Positions 34,773 to 44,082 of a stretch of DNA of 64,000 nucleotides are shown here, piece by piece. Made by a program: the position numbers and the translations under genes. The number at the start of each line of letters is the position of its first letter. Within the stretch, counting starts at the first letter, position 1. Below the pieces are notes generated by a model. The model was not told where the DNA came from. It searched no databases and saw nothing but the letters and a program-made list of their open reading frames with translations. Source of the stretch: Hermodarchaeum sp048939595 (GTDB lineage: Archaea; Asgardarchaeota; Hermodarchaeia; Hermodarchaeales; Hermodarchaeaceae); NCBI GenBank assembly GCA_048939595.1, contig JBHLPI010000002.1:1-64000 (forward strand). The letters run 5' to 3'.

Positions 34773-36020
34773 TTAGTCATTGTTTTCAGAAGCATCATCT
34801 TTTTCTTCCGTAGCTTTTTCAGATTTTTCGGGGATTTTCGCCTTCGCCTTTTCCTTGCGGGGTGTTCTGGCAGGAGCACGCTCACGGAGTTGACGCTCTG
34901 CTTCCGCTAACGGACCAGTTGGAATTGTTGCAGGTAAGGTGGGAGCCTGTCCGGTTTTTTCAGCAATTTCTACAGACTTCTCAGCCCATAATACTTGTGC
35001 TGGGTGTACCCCAGCTACACGCCAGTAGAAGAAGCGGTCCCATAGTTTCTCTTCAATAGATAATACGCCAGCTGATAGAGACACAAGGTTTAAGCCCAGT
35101 CGTTGAAAAGCCTTTGCTACGATTTTCCGGACTTCATCTCGAATTTCTGCTTCATCTCGTAAAGCGCTCATGAATTCGTGCTCAGAAAACTTATCTCGCA
35201 TAACATTGTCGATTAGAGTCTTGAGATATTCTACTAGCTCCTGGGAATTCATCGGAATACGCTGTTCATGGAGATTTGAAATGAGTTCTCGGGCATCATC
35301 GACGACAAAGGCGAAAAGAAGTCCATAAGGTTCCTGGAGCCGAACCGACCGTTGAAAGATGGTCTTGGCCTCTTTTCCTTCCCCAGTAGTTACTGGTATA
35401 TCAAATTCTTCTCGGCGCCAGGACTTGCCAGTCCACGTGAGTCGAGCAAGGTCAGAGGTTTGAGTAACACCAGTATTTGCATAGACATGAACACGTCCAG
35501 TGTAGATATAGACAATATTAGTTTTGAACCCTTGTCCTCGCCAGCCTGTCTTAATCAGAGGTGATGGAAAGGTTTCGATGGTATAGGGAGTTTCGCTGGG
35601 TTCCCAAATCTCATATACTTTGAATTCGCGATTGCCGTTATTGAATTCTTCACCATATGCACAGCAAAGCCAATCGGGGGGAACATAGATTTTTGCATCT
35701 TTTTCAAGGATTTCGATTTGCTCCATATCCCGCTCCAAATCTGGAGGGTGGTAGATAAAGAGAGGTAGCCGCGAATCTGATTCTTGGATTTCGGTCCCAG
35801 ATGGGAGCTTGCGAGTTATTGTGTTGCCGGTAGAAAAGCCACCAAAGGCGGCAAGCCGAGTGAGTCGCCGAAAAGCGCGGATTGCTTGGGCGCCACGATC
35901 CTTGTGTGGGGCTTGGATCATTTGTGTCCAATACGTTTGTCCACCAAGGTCACCGATAGGTATACTGGGGTTGGGACCAAGATGAGGATCTGGTGCCATT
36001 AAACAGATAGTTTTTGCCAC
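34773..36020 (-). CDS. SPFH/band-7-like protein with charged C-terminal tail
   Basis: 415 residues. The middle region (about 205-310) has the SPFH-like layout: beta-rich segment ...LLFAFVVDDARELISNL, helical ELVEYLKTLIDNVMRDKFSE, and DEVRKIVAKAFQRLGLNLVS followed by LSAGVLS, as in stomatin/YdjI-like proteins. No N-terminal membrane helix is evident. The tail (ARTPRKEKAKAKIPEKSEKA) is Lys/Glu-rich and disordered. SPFH proteins oligomerise at membranes and recruit AAA proteases or ATPases; a Cdc48-type ATPase is encoded two genes upstream. The SPFH call is by pattern. Confidence 0.5.
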   Translation of the reverse strand: MAKTICLMAPDPHLGPNPSIPIGDLGGQTYWTQMIQAPHKDRGAQAIRAFRRLTRLAAFGGFSTGNTITRKLPSGTEIQESDSRLPLFIYHPPDLERDMEQIEILEKDAKIYVPPDWLCCAYGEEFNNGNREFKVYEIWEPSETPYTIETFPSPLIKTGWRGQGFKTNIVYIYTGRVHVYANTGVTQTSDLARLTWTGKSWRREEFDIPVTTGEGKEAKTIFQRSVRLQEPYGLLFAFVVDDARELISNLHEQRIPMNSQELVEYLKTLIDNVMRDKFSEHEFMSALRDEAEIRDEVRKIVAKAFQRLGLNLVSLSAGVLSIEEKLWDRFFYWRVAGVHPAQVLWAEKSVEIAEKTGQAPTLPATIPTGPLAEAERQLRERAPARTPRKEKAKAKIPEKSEKATEEKDDASENND

Positions 36021-36082
36021 AGTGAAAGCCTCCTTCGCATATTTGCGAATACGTCTAACTTCAAATAACTATTGGTGAAAGG

Positions 36083-36931
36083 TCAAAATCCCGTGATTTC
36101 ATACCGGTCTCCAAGTCGTTCTGCTTTTGATTCCTCCTTACTACGCCAATCTTCGATGAATTGTTGGGTTTTGTGTTGAATAACCGAATTGGCGGATTGG
36201 GCAATCCAATCCATGGAGATATGCACATGATCTCCACGGAGTACAACAGTTCTTGCCACCGCATCATAATACCCCCCTTGCCCCTTTTTCCCTAGGTAGG
36301 AGACAAAGGTCGTGAATAACTTTTGAGCCTTATTGTTATAACTTTGTAGCATACTCTCAGGAACTGCGGTCATTTGTCTAATAATGCGCTTTCCAATGAG
36401 GTCATAGATGGCGGTTTCTGTTGTAGATTCATGTTTGACTCCACTTTCTAACAGTGTGTAGAAGTCAATGGGTCCAGTGAAACAGCTCTTAAAGAAGTCA
36501 TGGCTGGTTCGCTGAAAATCGAGCAACTCACCTGTTGCCTTAATGTAGATAACCTCTTGCACACCATCAGAGCGCTCCACAACGAGGCTGATATGTTTCT
36601 TCCATTTACTGTAACTTTCTGGATTTTCCTGGAGTTCGGAAAGAAACACCAGAGGTGCATTGAAGAAGACTTTGCTGTGTTTGAACGCTTTTTCTAATTC
36701 GCCCTTATATGCTTCAGTTGGTGGAAGACCTTGAACTTCTGCAACGAATGCAGCTCGAAAGCTTGTCAGGATGAAATGACCATCCTGACCCTTCACCATC
36801 AAAGATTCTCTCCCTGCTCGAACGCCTTTGGCAATTTTAGCTTTTGCAACGAGGAGTAACGTTTCATCAGCTTTGGGGAGAATGCTTTTTGCAATGGTCA
36901 GTTTTTCAGTTGGTTCCAGTTCCCAAGTCAA
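36083..36931 (-). CDS. Hypothetical protein, possibly with a PH/GRAM-like N-terminal domain
   Basis: 282 residues, soluble. The N-terminal part reads TLLLVAKAKIAKGVRAG ... GHFILTSFRAAFVAEVQG, like the strand pair of bacterial PH/GRAM domains (x-LTxxRxxFV). The rest is alpha/beta with a helical C-terminus (QHKTQQFIEDWRSKEESKAE). Between the SPFH-like (62 bases) and Cdc48-like (45 bases) genes, same strand, so probably one operon. A lipid-binding partner is plausible but unproven. Confidence 0.45.
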   Translation of the reverse strand: MTWELEPTEKLTIAKSILPKADETLLLVAKAKIAKGVRAGRESLMVKGQDGHFILTSFRAAFVAEVQGLPPTEAYKGELEKAFKHSKVFFNAPLVFLSELQENPESYSKWKKHISLVVERSDGVQEVIYIKATGELLDFQRTSHDFFKSCFTGPIDFYTLLESGVKHESTTETAIYDLIGKRIIRQMTAVPESMLQSYNNKAQKLFTTFVSYLGKKGQGGYYDAVARTVVLRGDHVHISMDWIAQSANSVIQHKTQQFIEDWRSKEESKAERLGDRYEITGF

Positions 36932-36976
36932 TGAGATTTACCTTCCTTTCTTTATTGTATAATTTGAGTTATTTCA

Positions 36977-39127
36977 TTATTGTCCTAGAAAACGAGCCGC
37001 AAACTGAGTGAATTGATCCAATGTTTCCGGGGTTATACTTGGTCCTGTGGATTCAATAGCCTCATAGAAATGTGCCATATTGACTCGTGTCGCCTCTAAA
37101 TTTGTTCGCAGCACGGCCAGAACGGCTTTGCGACAGATGTTTTGGATATCAGCCCCTGAGAAACCTTCTGTGGCTGAAGCGAGTTGTTCAGTTCTTACAT
37201 CCTCAGCGAGAGGCATGTTTCGGGTGTGAACCTTAAAGATAGCCTGGCGTGCTGCTTGGTTGGGGGGTGGTGTGAAAATGAAAATATCGAACCGCCCTGG
37301 ACGTAAAAGTGCAGTATCAATCATATCAGGACGATTAGTAGCTGCAAGCACGACAACGCTTTCGAGTTGTTCCATTCCATCCATTTCTACAAGGAGCTGG
37401 TTGACAATACGTTCACTAACGCGACTATCGAATCCAGATCCACGACGTGGTGCTATGTTGTCTAGTTCATCAATGAAAAGAACCGAGGGAGCAGCCTGCC
37501 TGGCGCGGCGAAAGATTTCTGCAATAATTTTTTCCGATTCGCCAACCCATTTGCTCATTACTTCAGCGCCTCGAATGCTGATGAAATTCGCTTGACTTTC
37601 AGTAGCCACTGCTTTTGCAAGAAGCGTCTTACCAGTTCCTGGGGGGCCAAAGAGCAAGACACCTTTTGGAGGAGTAATATTGAATCGTTGAAAAATATCA
37701 GGGCGATTGATGGGTAATTCTACGGCTTCTCGGAGAGCCTGTTTTGCAGATTCCATTCCACCTACATCCTCCCAGCGAACCATGGGAATCTCAATGGTAA
37801 TTTCTCGAAGAGCTGAAGGTTCAACGAGTTGACGTGCATTTTTGAAATCTTCAGCATTAACTACAATTTGGTTAATCATATCTGGGGGGACTTGCATATG
37901 CGATTCTTCAATTTTGGGTAGCATACGGCGGAGAGCACTTAGAGCAGCTTCCTTCACCAGAAAGGCTAAATCGGAACCGACGAAGCCATGCGTTCCTTGG
38001 GCAATGCTGTGGAGATTAACGGAATCATCGAGAGGTACACCCCTTGTGTGAACTTTAAGAATATCATAGCGACCGTGTTGATCAGGAACGGAAATATGAA
38101 TTTCCCGGTCAAAGCGTCCTGGGCGGCGCAGTGCTGGATCAACTGCGTCTAATCGGTTGGTAGCTGCAAGGACGAAAACCTGATCCCGATCTTGAAGTCC
38201 ATCCATGAGAGTAAGTAGTTGGGCTACAATCCGACTTTCCATGCCTCCAGATTCCCGTCGAGAAGCAATGGCATCAATTTCATCAATGAAGATAATTGCA
38301 GGTTTATTTTTTTCAGCCTCTTGAAAGGCATCTCGAAGAAATTTCTCGGATTCCCCATAATATTGACTCACTATTTCGGGACCATTGATAGCACGGAAGA
38401 ATGCTTCGCTTTCAGTAGCCACCGTCTTAGCGAGAAGTGTTTTGCCACAACCCGGTGGTCCGTGGAGAAGTACCCCACGAGGAGCTTGGATTTTTAATCG
38501 AGCAAAGAGTTCGGGATGACGTATTGGGAGCTCGACAATTTCTCTAATACGAGAAATTGCTTCATCAAGACCCCCCACATCATCATAGGTAACGGTTGCA
38601 ATAGGAGTAACCTCTTCAGGAGCTTCTTTGTGCAGTTGTAGATCTGTATTTGTACTAACGACTACATTTCCAGCAGGAACTGTTTTGGCAACATAGAACT
38701 TGGCTTCACCTAATGCGAACGCAGCTCGCCCTACGGCGATGATTATATCTTTCTTAACTGGTTTATCAAGAAGGTTGGTTTTCAGTAGTGCTGTGGCTAG
38801 CTCTTGGCGGTAATTGATTTCTTCACCCTTAAGCGGGGTTAATATCACAGTGCGTGCAGGTTGAGCCTCAGTTTTTTGCACGGTTACGATATCTCCGATT
38901 CGAACGCCAGCATTCAGTCGAGTTAACCCGTCCATCTTTATGACGTTCTGGTTCTGGAGGGTGGCATCGCGGATTGCTTTTGCGCACACACTTTTTTTCC
39001 CGACTATCTCGAGGAGAGACTCATCTGCGAGTTGGAGTTGGTCTAACACATTAGGATCTAATCGGACTGTGAATCGTCCCACATCAACAGCACTTGCTTC
39101 GGCAACTCGTACAGATGCTACACTCAT
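36977..39127 (-). CDS. Cdc48/p97-type double AAA+ ATPase
   Basis: 716 residues from ATG 39127 (39160 would add 11 atypical residues). N-terminal double-psi barrel (SVRVAEASAVDVGRFTVRLD; residues 1-90) and Cdc48 domain 2, then D1 with Walker A GPPGCGKT (223-230), Walker B IIFIDEID, RPGRFD, and D2 with GPPGTGKT (494-501), Walker B VLFIDELD and RPGRFD. Full-length archaeal Cdc48/VAT architecture: an unfoldase that pulls substrates through a hexamer ring. Being encoded with SPFH-like, longin-like and ChlI/VWA proteins, it may be a specialised copy rather than the housekeeping one. Confidence 0.93.
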   Translation of the reverse strand: MSVASVRVAEASAVDVGRFTVRLDPNVLDQLQLADESLLEIVGKKSVCAKAIRDATLQNQNVIKMDGLTRLNAGVRIGDIVTVQKTEAQPARTVILTPLKGEEINYRQELATALLKTNLLDKPVKKDIIIAVGRAAFALGEAKFYVAKTVPAGNVVVSTNTDLQLHKEAPEEVTPIATVTYDDVGGLDEAISRIREIVELPIRHPELFARLKIQAPRGVLLHGPPGCGKTLLAKTVATESEAFFRAINGPEIVSQYYGESEKFLRDAFQEAEKNKPAIIFIDEIDAIASRRESGGMESRIVAQLLTLMDGLQDRDQVFVLAATNRLDAVDPALRRPGRFDREIHISVPDQHGRYDILKVHTRGVPLDDSVNLHSIAQGTHGFVGSDLAFLVKEAALSALRRMLPKIEESHMQVPPDMINQIVVNAEDFKNARQLVEPSALREITIEIPMVRWEDVGGMESAKQALREAVELPINRPDIFQRFNITPPKGVLLFGPPGTGKTLLAKAVATESQANFISIRGAEVMSKWVGESEKIIAEIFRRARQAAPSVLFIDELDNIAPRRGSGFDSRVSERIVNQLLVEMDGMEQLESVVVLAATNRPDMIDTALLRPGRFDIFIFTPPPNQAARQAIFKVHTRNMPLAEDVRTEQLASATEGFSGADIQNICRKAVLAVLRTNLEATRVNMAHFYEAIESTGPSITPETLDQFTQFAARFLGQ

Positions 39128-39219
39128 TTTAGCCACACACCAATGAGACCATAGCTTCAAGGTTTCTTGGTATTACCCACGCGAGTAGCATATTTAACTC
39201 CGGCGCCTGATAGGGGAAT

Positions 39220-40110
39220 ATGGGTCGAAATACTATGTCTGCCACAAAACCGCCTGCAATCCTCTTTGATGTAGGTCATAATGAAGAATTGACCCTTGTA
39301 GAACCTGAATTAGCATTTTTAGCTCAGCTTTTGGAAGCGAATGGATTTGCCCTTTCCACAGATACTACTTCTCTTTCAAGTGATGAGTTATCACAGTATC
39401 AGGTTGTTGTTGTGGGCAATCCGTTTAAATCCAAATTGAACTCAGATGAAATCTCAGCCTTACGCTCCTATGTTGAAGTAGGTCGGGGCTTGCTTTTGGT
39501 AAGTGGCGCGACGATTTTTGGAAAAGGAGGTGATATAGCACGAAGTACTAATCTCAATGATCTGGCAAGATTGTTTGGATTTGAATTTTCAAATAAATCT
39601 CTTGAGCCGCCACCTGAGGGCGAAGGGGATTTTTTTCATGCGGTTCCAGCAGGGAACCATCCCGTACTTGCAGGCGTTGGTTCTTTGATATTAAGTTCAG
39701 GGACCACTCTTGTTGCGGAGGACGCAGACACTCATCTCTTTCGAGTATCAAGCAGTCTAGGAGCTCCTACCATTGCTATTGCGACAAGTTTCAAAAAAGG
39801 ACGGGTTGCTGCCTTTGGTGGAGGAACCTTCTTTTTCAATGACTACATTGCAGCAGGGGATCACGAAAAATTTATCGTGCAGCTTTTTCGGTGGCTTGCT
39901 GGTGAGCCGATTGATTTACCAGTTCAAAAAGTTACCAAAGCATCAGCTATAATGGATGAAGTGACAGCGACTGAAGCAATCGAGGAATTACGAGAACAAC
40001 TTGATAAAATCGAAGACGAGTTGTCTAGCTTGAAAGAGGTTATCCATTCGAGTATCAAAGAAATGGAAAAAATGGTCCGAGAATTACAAGATAAAGATAA
40101 GGAGACTTAA
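39220..40110 (+). CDS. GATase-like (IFT52/GldG-type) domain protein with C-terminal coiled coil
   Basis: 296 residues from ATG 39220 (ATG 39235 also possible). The pattern ILFDVGHNEELTL ... ELAFLAQLLEANGFALST ... YQVVVVGNP ... ISALRSYVEVGRGLLLVSG is the class-I glutamine-amidotransferase-like fold without catalytic Cys-His, as in GldG/DUF4350 and the N-terminal GIFT domain of IFT52. KKGRVAAFGGGTFFFNDY closes it. Residues ~235-296 form a coiled coil (IEELREQLDKIEDELSSLKE). The only plus-strand gene within the AAA/VWA cluster, divergent from the Cdc48-type gene; it shares four bases with the convergent longin-like gene. Confidence 0.6.
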   Translation: MGRNTMSATKPPAILFDVGHNEELTLVEPELAFLAQLLEANGFALSTDTTSLSSDELSQYQVVVVGNPFKSKLNSDEISALRSYVEVGRGLLLVSGATIFGKGGDIARSTNLNDLARLFGFEFSNKSLEPPPEGEGDFFHAVPAGNHPVLAGVGSLILSSGTTLVAEDADTHLFRVSSSLGAPTIAIATSFKKGRVAAFGGGTFFFNDYIAAGDHEKFIVQLFRWLAGEPIDLPVQKVTKASAIMDEVTATEAIEELREQLDKIEDELSSLKEVIHSSIKEMEKMVRELQDKDKET

Positions 40111-40766
40111 GTTGGTGCAACAAGCTGTTCAATTCTTATTCGCCGTTCTAGTTCCACGGCGCCATAGGTTTGAAGTCTGAAATAGTCAAGCACAACTTGG
40201 AACACAGGTTGATGTAATTTCTCTGCAAGGTCATTAATGGACTTTTGGCCATCAATAGCTTCTAAGAGTAGATGATACTTCTCGGGCACTTGGGATTTGG
40301 GAACTGTGTGTACACGTACAGGAACATAACGGTCAGCTATGGCAAATGGACGAAAGAGTAAATCTATCTGTGGTAGGATATGCCGAAAATGGCTTAAATC
40401 ACCCAGCCAATTTTCTAAAAGCTTACCATGCTCTCGTTCCATAATCGAAATGAGGGCACGCATGCGTTCACGAATTGCAGCTAGATCATGAGTGGAGAAT
40501 ACAGCGACATAGATGTTCTTTCCGTATTCTAAGAGGATTTTGACATCTTCACGGTCGATGATGCGGAGTCGTCCATTCTCGCGTTCTAGGGTTCGTAATT
40601 GTTGTCTATTCTCTGAGATACGGCCAACTAGGTCAGAAAGAAACATACTTACAGCTGAAAGGAATCCAGTGACAAGATCGGGTTCCATATTTTCGATTTG
40701 AAAATCTTTTTGGAGAAGGGTTCGACCATCACGATATACGACATAGAGACTATAGAGCTGGGCCAT
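40107..40766 (-). CDS. Longin/roadblock-like domain protein with C-terminal winged helix
   Basis: 219 residues. It starts with a strand (QLYSLYVVYRDGRTLLQKDF), helix (LVTGFLSAVSMFLSDLV), two strands (VKILLEYGKNIYVAVFST) and a long helix (LAAIRERMRALISIMEREH), the profilin-like order of longin domains. The last ~50 residues look like a winged helix (SINDLAEKLHQPVFQVVLDY). Longin domains bind small GTPases or SNARE-like partners and are expanded in Asgard archaea. Located between the ChlI/VWA gene and the Cdc48-type gene. Confidence 0.55.
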   Translation of the reverse strand: MAQLYSLYVVYRDGRTLLQKDFQIENMEPDLVTGFLSAVSMFLSDLVGRISENRQQLRTLERENGRLRIIDREDVKILLEYGKNIYVAVFSTHDLAAIRERMRALISIMEREHGKLLENWLGDLSHFRHILPQIDLLFRPFAIADRYVPVRVHTVPKSQVPEKYHLLLEAIDGQKSINDLAEKLHQPVFQVVLDYFRLQTYGAVELERRIRIEQLVAPT

Positions 40767-40828
40767 TCACATTCAACCTTTTGTGATAATTCTCTGATGG
40801 TTTGGGGGGAGAAAAGCTTTCCGAGACC

Positions 40829-43405
40829 TTACTGAACTCGTTGAGCAATTCGATGGATTTCACTAATGATTTCAGTTGGGGAAGCGAATTCTGTTCCAAG
40901 ATAGGTTCGGCCCCCTGTTATATAGGCCATGTAGAAGGCTAGGAAAGGGATGAGTTTATCATCTCGAATTCCGATTTCAATGTAATTTGAAACGCTTAAT
41001 TCCTGAGCGCGTTTTCGAGCCCAGTCCATAAAAACGTCATGATGTTTCTTCTGTTTCACAGGGAAAAATTCGTGATGTAAATTGATGGTAACTAAAGGAA
41101 TCCGATCATTGCCCAGAAGATGGCATTGATGGAGAACATCTGCAATAGCTTCAGGTAGCCCGATATCTGGTGTATCAGAGTTTCTCAGTTGAATATTAGG
41201 TAGAAAATCACTGAATACGATAACGATGGGGAGTGTGCCAGGATTTCGACGCCGTTCTCGTTTGATGGTTTCATGGGCCCGTTTTAGCCCTGCTGCTAAT
41301 GGCGTATACCCAGATAGACGGAGTGTCATAAATTTCGCTACAAGGCGTGTCCAGTTGGTTGTTGGTGCTTGGACTTCTACTGCCCCCCAGTCCTTTAACG
41401 CAATGAGCCCTACTCGGTCGCGAGTGCCCTCCAAACAGGTCTTGAAGGCAATTAGGGAGAGTTGAAGCTTATCGATGCTTTTGAGCATTGAAATACTCAG
41501 ATCAACGACAAAGATAATTGTCAGGGGTGTCCGGCTTTGAAATCGTTTTTCTCGTACATCAGTGGGATTGATGTGAACTCGAGGAACTTCGAGGATTGTC
41601 GGGTTAGAGTGAAGTGCTGCAGCCTTAATTGTAGCGGGTATGTGAATGTTGCGAGGAGAGCCTTGAGGGAGTCCGGATCCTAAGAGGACACCGCCTTCGG
41701 ATTGCCGTGATTGTAATGAGCCTGCGCGTCGGCCAACTTGACGTATTGACCATTTAGGAGCTCGTTGGCGTCCGAAGTATTTAGGTTCAAGGAAGTCTTT
41801 GAAATCAAATAGTGGTTTTCCTTCTTTCATGCGAATGAGAGAGGATCCTGACACGGGCTTCCCTGAGACAGATGGTTGGGAAGAACTCTGAACGGCTTTG
41901 GGTGATGTGGTACTTGTTGCTGGAGGGGCTGTGGAATCTCCCCGGTGTTTTGCCCGTTTATACCGACCCTTGTCGTCGGGCGGTTGTTTACCTTGGGAGA
42001 GAGCAGGCATCACAGAGCCAGGTCGACGTTGATATCGGTAGATCCGTTCGAGTAGAATTACCAATCCCGCTGCAATCAATCCACCTACAACAAAGTTGAA
42101 GGGAGGGGGAACGGGCATTATGAGTCCGAGTGCAGCTGCTATTACCATGAAAAAACAAACAAATCCGGTATAAGAACAACGACCAGCAGCGCCTTTTCTA
42201 GGCGGGGTTCCGAAAAAACGTTCGCCATCCTGACTGCTGTCCAAAGGATGGTATTGCTTGAATTTTCGTGTGAGTTTTTGGTGCTCATCCTTTGTAAAGG
42301 GGTCTTTATCCTTGGACTGGGGAGTCTGAGTCTTGACTTTCTTTTTAGCTTCCTTCATGATATTTTGAATCTCTTCACCTGTTGGTGGTTCGAGAATTCC
42401 ACGTTGACGGGTTCGATGGCTGAGAGCCAGAGGGGCTACTATTTCTACATCTTCAGGTGTAACACTAGTACGTCCATCAAAGGCGGCAAACGCCATAGCT
42501 GTTTTGGCGATTACGATATCGGGACGAGCACCATCAACTTGGAGCTGAGTGGTTAACTGAGCAATGAGTTCCATTATCTCCTCAGATAGTTCTATTGTCT
42601 TCATTTGCTCTCGTGCAGCTGTAATTTCGCCCCTGAGCTTCTCCTCCTGCGATGCCCATTTCTTTTGGAGGCTTTGAGGATCGCGTTCAAAATCGATATT
42701 CAACTGAATGATTTCAACTCGTTCCGCAATGGTGAACGGGCGTTGGATTGCCACATGAAGGGGAAACCGATCTAAGAGTTGGGGACGGAGTTCTCCTTCT
42801 TCCGGGTTCATGGAGCCAATAAATATGAACCGTGAGGGGTGGCTAACGGAGATGCCTTCCCTTTCGACGACATTTACTCCTGTTGCTGCAGCATCAAGGA
42901 GTGAATCAACAATATGATCGGGAAGTAGATTTACTTCATCGACATAAAGGATGTTTTGATTTGCATCAGCAAGAATTCCTGGTTTGAGCGCGGCTTCGCC
43001 TTCACGGATAGCCCGCTCAACATCTAGGCTGCCCACAACACGGTCTTCTGTGGCACTTAATGGAAGGTTGACGACACGCATTTTTTGTTTGATGGTTGTC
43101 AGTTTCTTATTTTTTTCAAGTTTCTCAGTACAAGACGAACAAAGACCAAAAACATCGTCAGGAGCACACCGAAATTGGCAGCCTTTGACAATGGGAATTT
43201 CGGGAAGGAGGGCCGCAAGTGATCGAACAACAGTAGTTTTCCCAGTCCCTTTGGGTCCAGTTATCAGAAGCCCGCCAATGCCGGGATTAATGGCATTGAG
43301 TAACAGTGCTAGCTTCAATTCATCATGATTGACAAAAGCTGTGAATGGGAGAACACTGCGTAGGCTAGTATTTACTTCCGGAACCAAGCGAGGAACCTCT
43401 ACCAC
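40829..43405 (-). CDS. Membrane-inserted magnesium-chelatase-like AAA+ (BchI) fused to VWA (BchD) protein
   Basis: 858 residues. AAA+ domain: Walker A GPKGTGKTT (50-58), Walker B ILYVDEVNLL (~152-161), sensor/arginine finger region GELRPQLLDRF, all typical of the ChlI/BchI (MCM-like helix-2-insert) clade. An insert with four cysteines (C76, C80, C89, C92) could hold zinc. Two membrane helices at about 413-453, a disordered Pro/Ser linker, then a VWA domain with MIDAS DLSIS (635-639) and SGYTPLAAGL. A BchD-like layout but with a membrane hairpin; no large chelatase subunit (BchH/CobN) is present. Probably a MoxR/VWA-type remodelling ATPase rather than a metal chelatase. Confidence 0.85.
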   Translation of the reverse strand: MVEVPRLVPEVNTSLRSVLPFTAFVNHDELKLALLLNAINPGIGGLLITGPKGTGKTTVVRSLAALLPEIPIVKGCQFRCAPDDVFGLCSSCTEKLEKNKKLTTIKQKMRVVNLPLSATEDRVVGSLDVERAIREGEAALKPGILADANQNILYVDEVNLLPDHIVDSLLDAAATGVNVVEREGISVSHPSRFIFIGSMNPEEGELRPQLLDRFPLHVAIQRPFTIAERVEIIQLNIDFERDPQSLQKKWASQEEKLRGEITAAREQMKTIELSEEIMELIAQLTTQLQVDGARPDIVIAKTAMAFAAFDGRTSVTPEDVEIVAPLALSHRTRQRGILEPPTGEEIQNIMKEAKKKVKTQTPQSKDKDPFTKDEHQKLTRKFKQYHPLDSSQDGERFFGTPPRKGAAGRCSYTGFVCFFMVIAAALGLIMPVPPPFNFVVGGLIAAGLVILLERIYRYQRRPGSVMPALSQGKQPPDDKGRYKRAKHRGDSTAPPATSTTSPKAVQSSSQPSVSGKPVSGSSLIRMKEGKPLFDFKDFLEPKYFGRQRAPKWSIRQVGRRAGSLQSRQSEGGVLLGSGLPQGSPRNIHIPATIKAAALHSNPTILEVPRVHINPTDVREKRFQSRTPLTIIFVVDLSISMLKSIDKLQLSLIAFKTCLEGTRDRVGLIALKDWGAVEVQAPTTNWTRLVAKFMTLRLSGYTPLAAGLKRAHETIKRERRRNPGTLPIVIVFSDFLPNIQLRNSDTPDIGLPEAIADVLHQCHLLGNDRIPLVTINLHHEFFPVKQKKHHDVFMDWARKRAQELSVSNYIEIGIRDDKLIPFLAFYMAYITGGRTYLGTEFASPTEIISEIHRIAQRVQ

Positions 43406-43526
43406 TCCTGCCCGCCTTTCGCTTATAGAATTTTGGGAAGATGCACCAATAATATGAAAGACAATACAACCATTGATTTCGCGTTTTAGGCAAAAGCTTT
43501 AGCTTCCGAAGTTCCTTCTTGTAGCT

Positions 43527-44045
43527 ATGACCACCAAAACCCCTAAGGATTTGCGAAGCGGGCTAGCTGCAGCCTATGAAGCAGCTCGTGATCATCTTCG
43601 ATATATCGTTTCTGATTTGACACCTGAACAGGCAGGGAAGGAACCAGCTCCTGAGTCACGGACAATTATCTACTATTTGACGCATATTGCGAATTCGGAG
43701 TTGTACTGGCTATCTGCTTCAGGGCGCAAGGTGGTGGTATATGCAAAAACAGTCCCTCTTGCTATTGCTCTTGATCTGTTAGAAGATGTCCGGAAACGGA
43801 TGCAGCGTGAGTTAAAGGAGTGCCCTGAAGAAGAATTAGTTTTTCAACCTCCCACCCAGAAAAAGAAACCCAGTTTAGGATGGGTCATTTCACATATTAC
43901 CCTTCACACCCTCTATCATAGTGGAGAGATTATCTATGCACGGTATGCAGTTGGGGGATCTGATTTGCCAAACGATGAACTTGAAGAATGTTGGGGTCGA
44001 ATGATGGAAGCAATCGCCCAACTCATTTTCTTCGTCAAACAGTAG
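43527..44045 (+). CDS. DinB/YfiT-like four-helix-bundle protein
   Basis: 172 residues. Helical bundle with histidines in the expected places: YYLTHIANSELYWL (helix 2) and ISHITLHTLYHSGEIIYARY (helix 4), which form the metal site in DinB-fold enzymes such as S-transferases. Substrate unknown. Divergent from the BchI/D-type gene. Confidence 0.7.
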   Translation: MTTKTPKDLRSGLAAAYEAARDHLRYIVSDLTPEQAGKEPAPESRTIIYYLTHIANSELYWLSASGRKVVVYAKTVPLAIALDLLEDVRKRMQRELKECPEEELVFQPPTQKKKPSLGWVISHITLHTLYHSGEIIYARYAVGGSDLPNDELEECWGRMMEAIAQLIFFVKQ

Positions 44046-44082
44046 TAGTTCATCATTAAATACGAACTTTCAGTTTCGCTTT

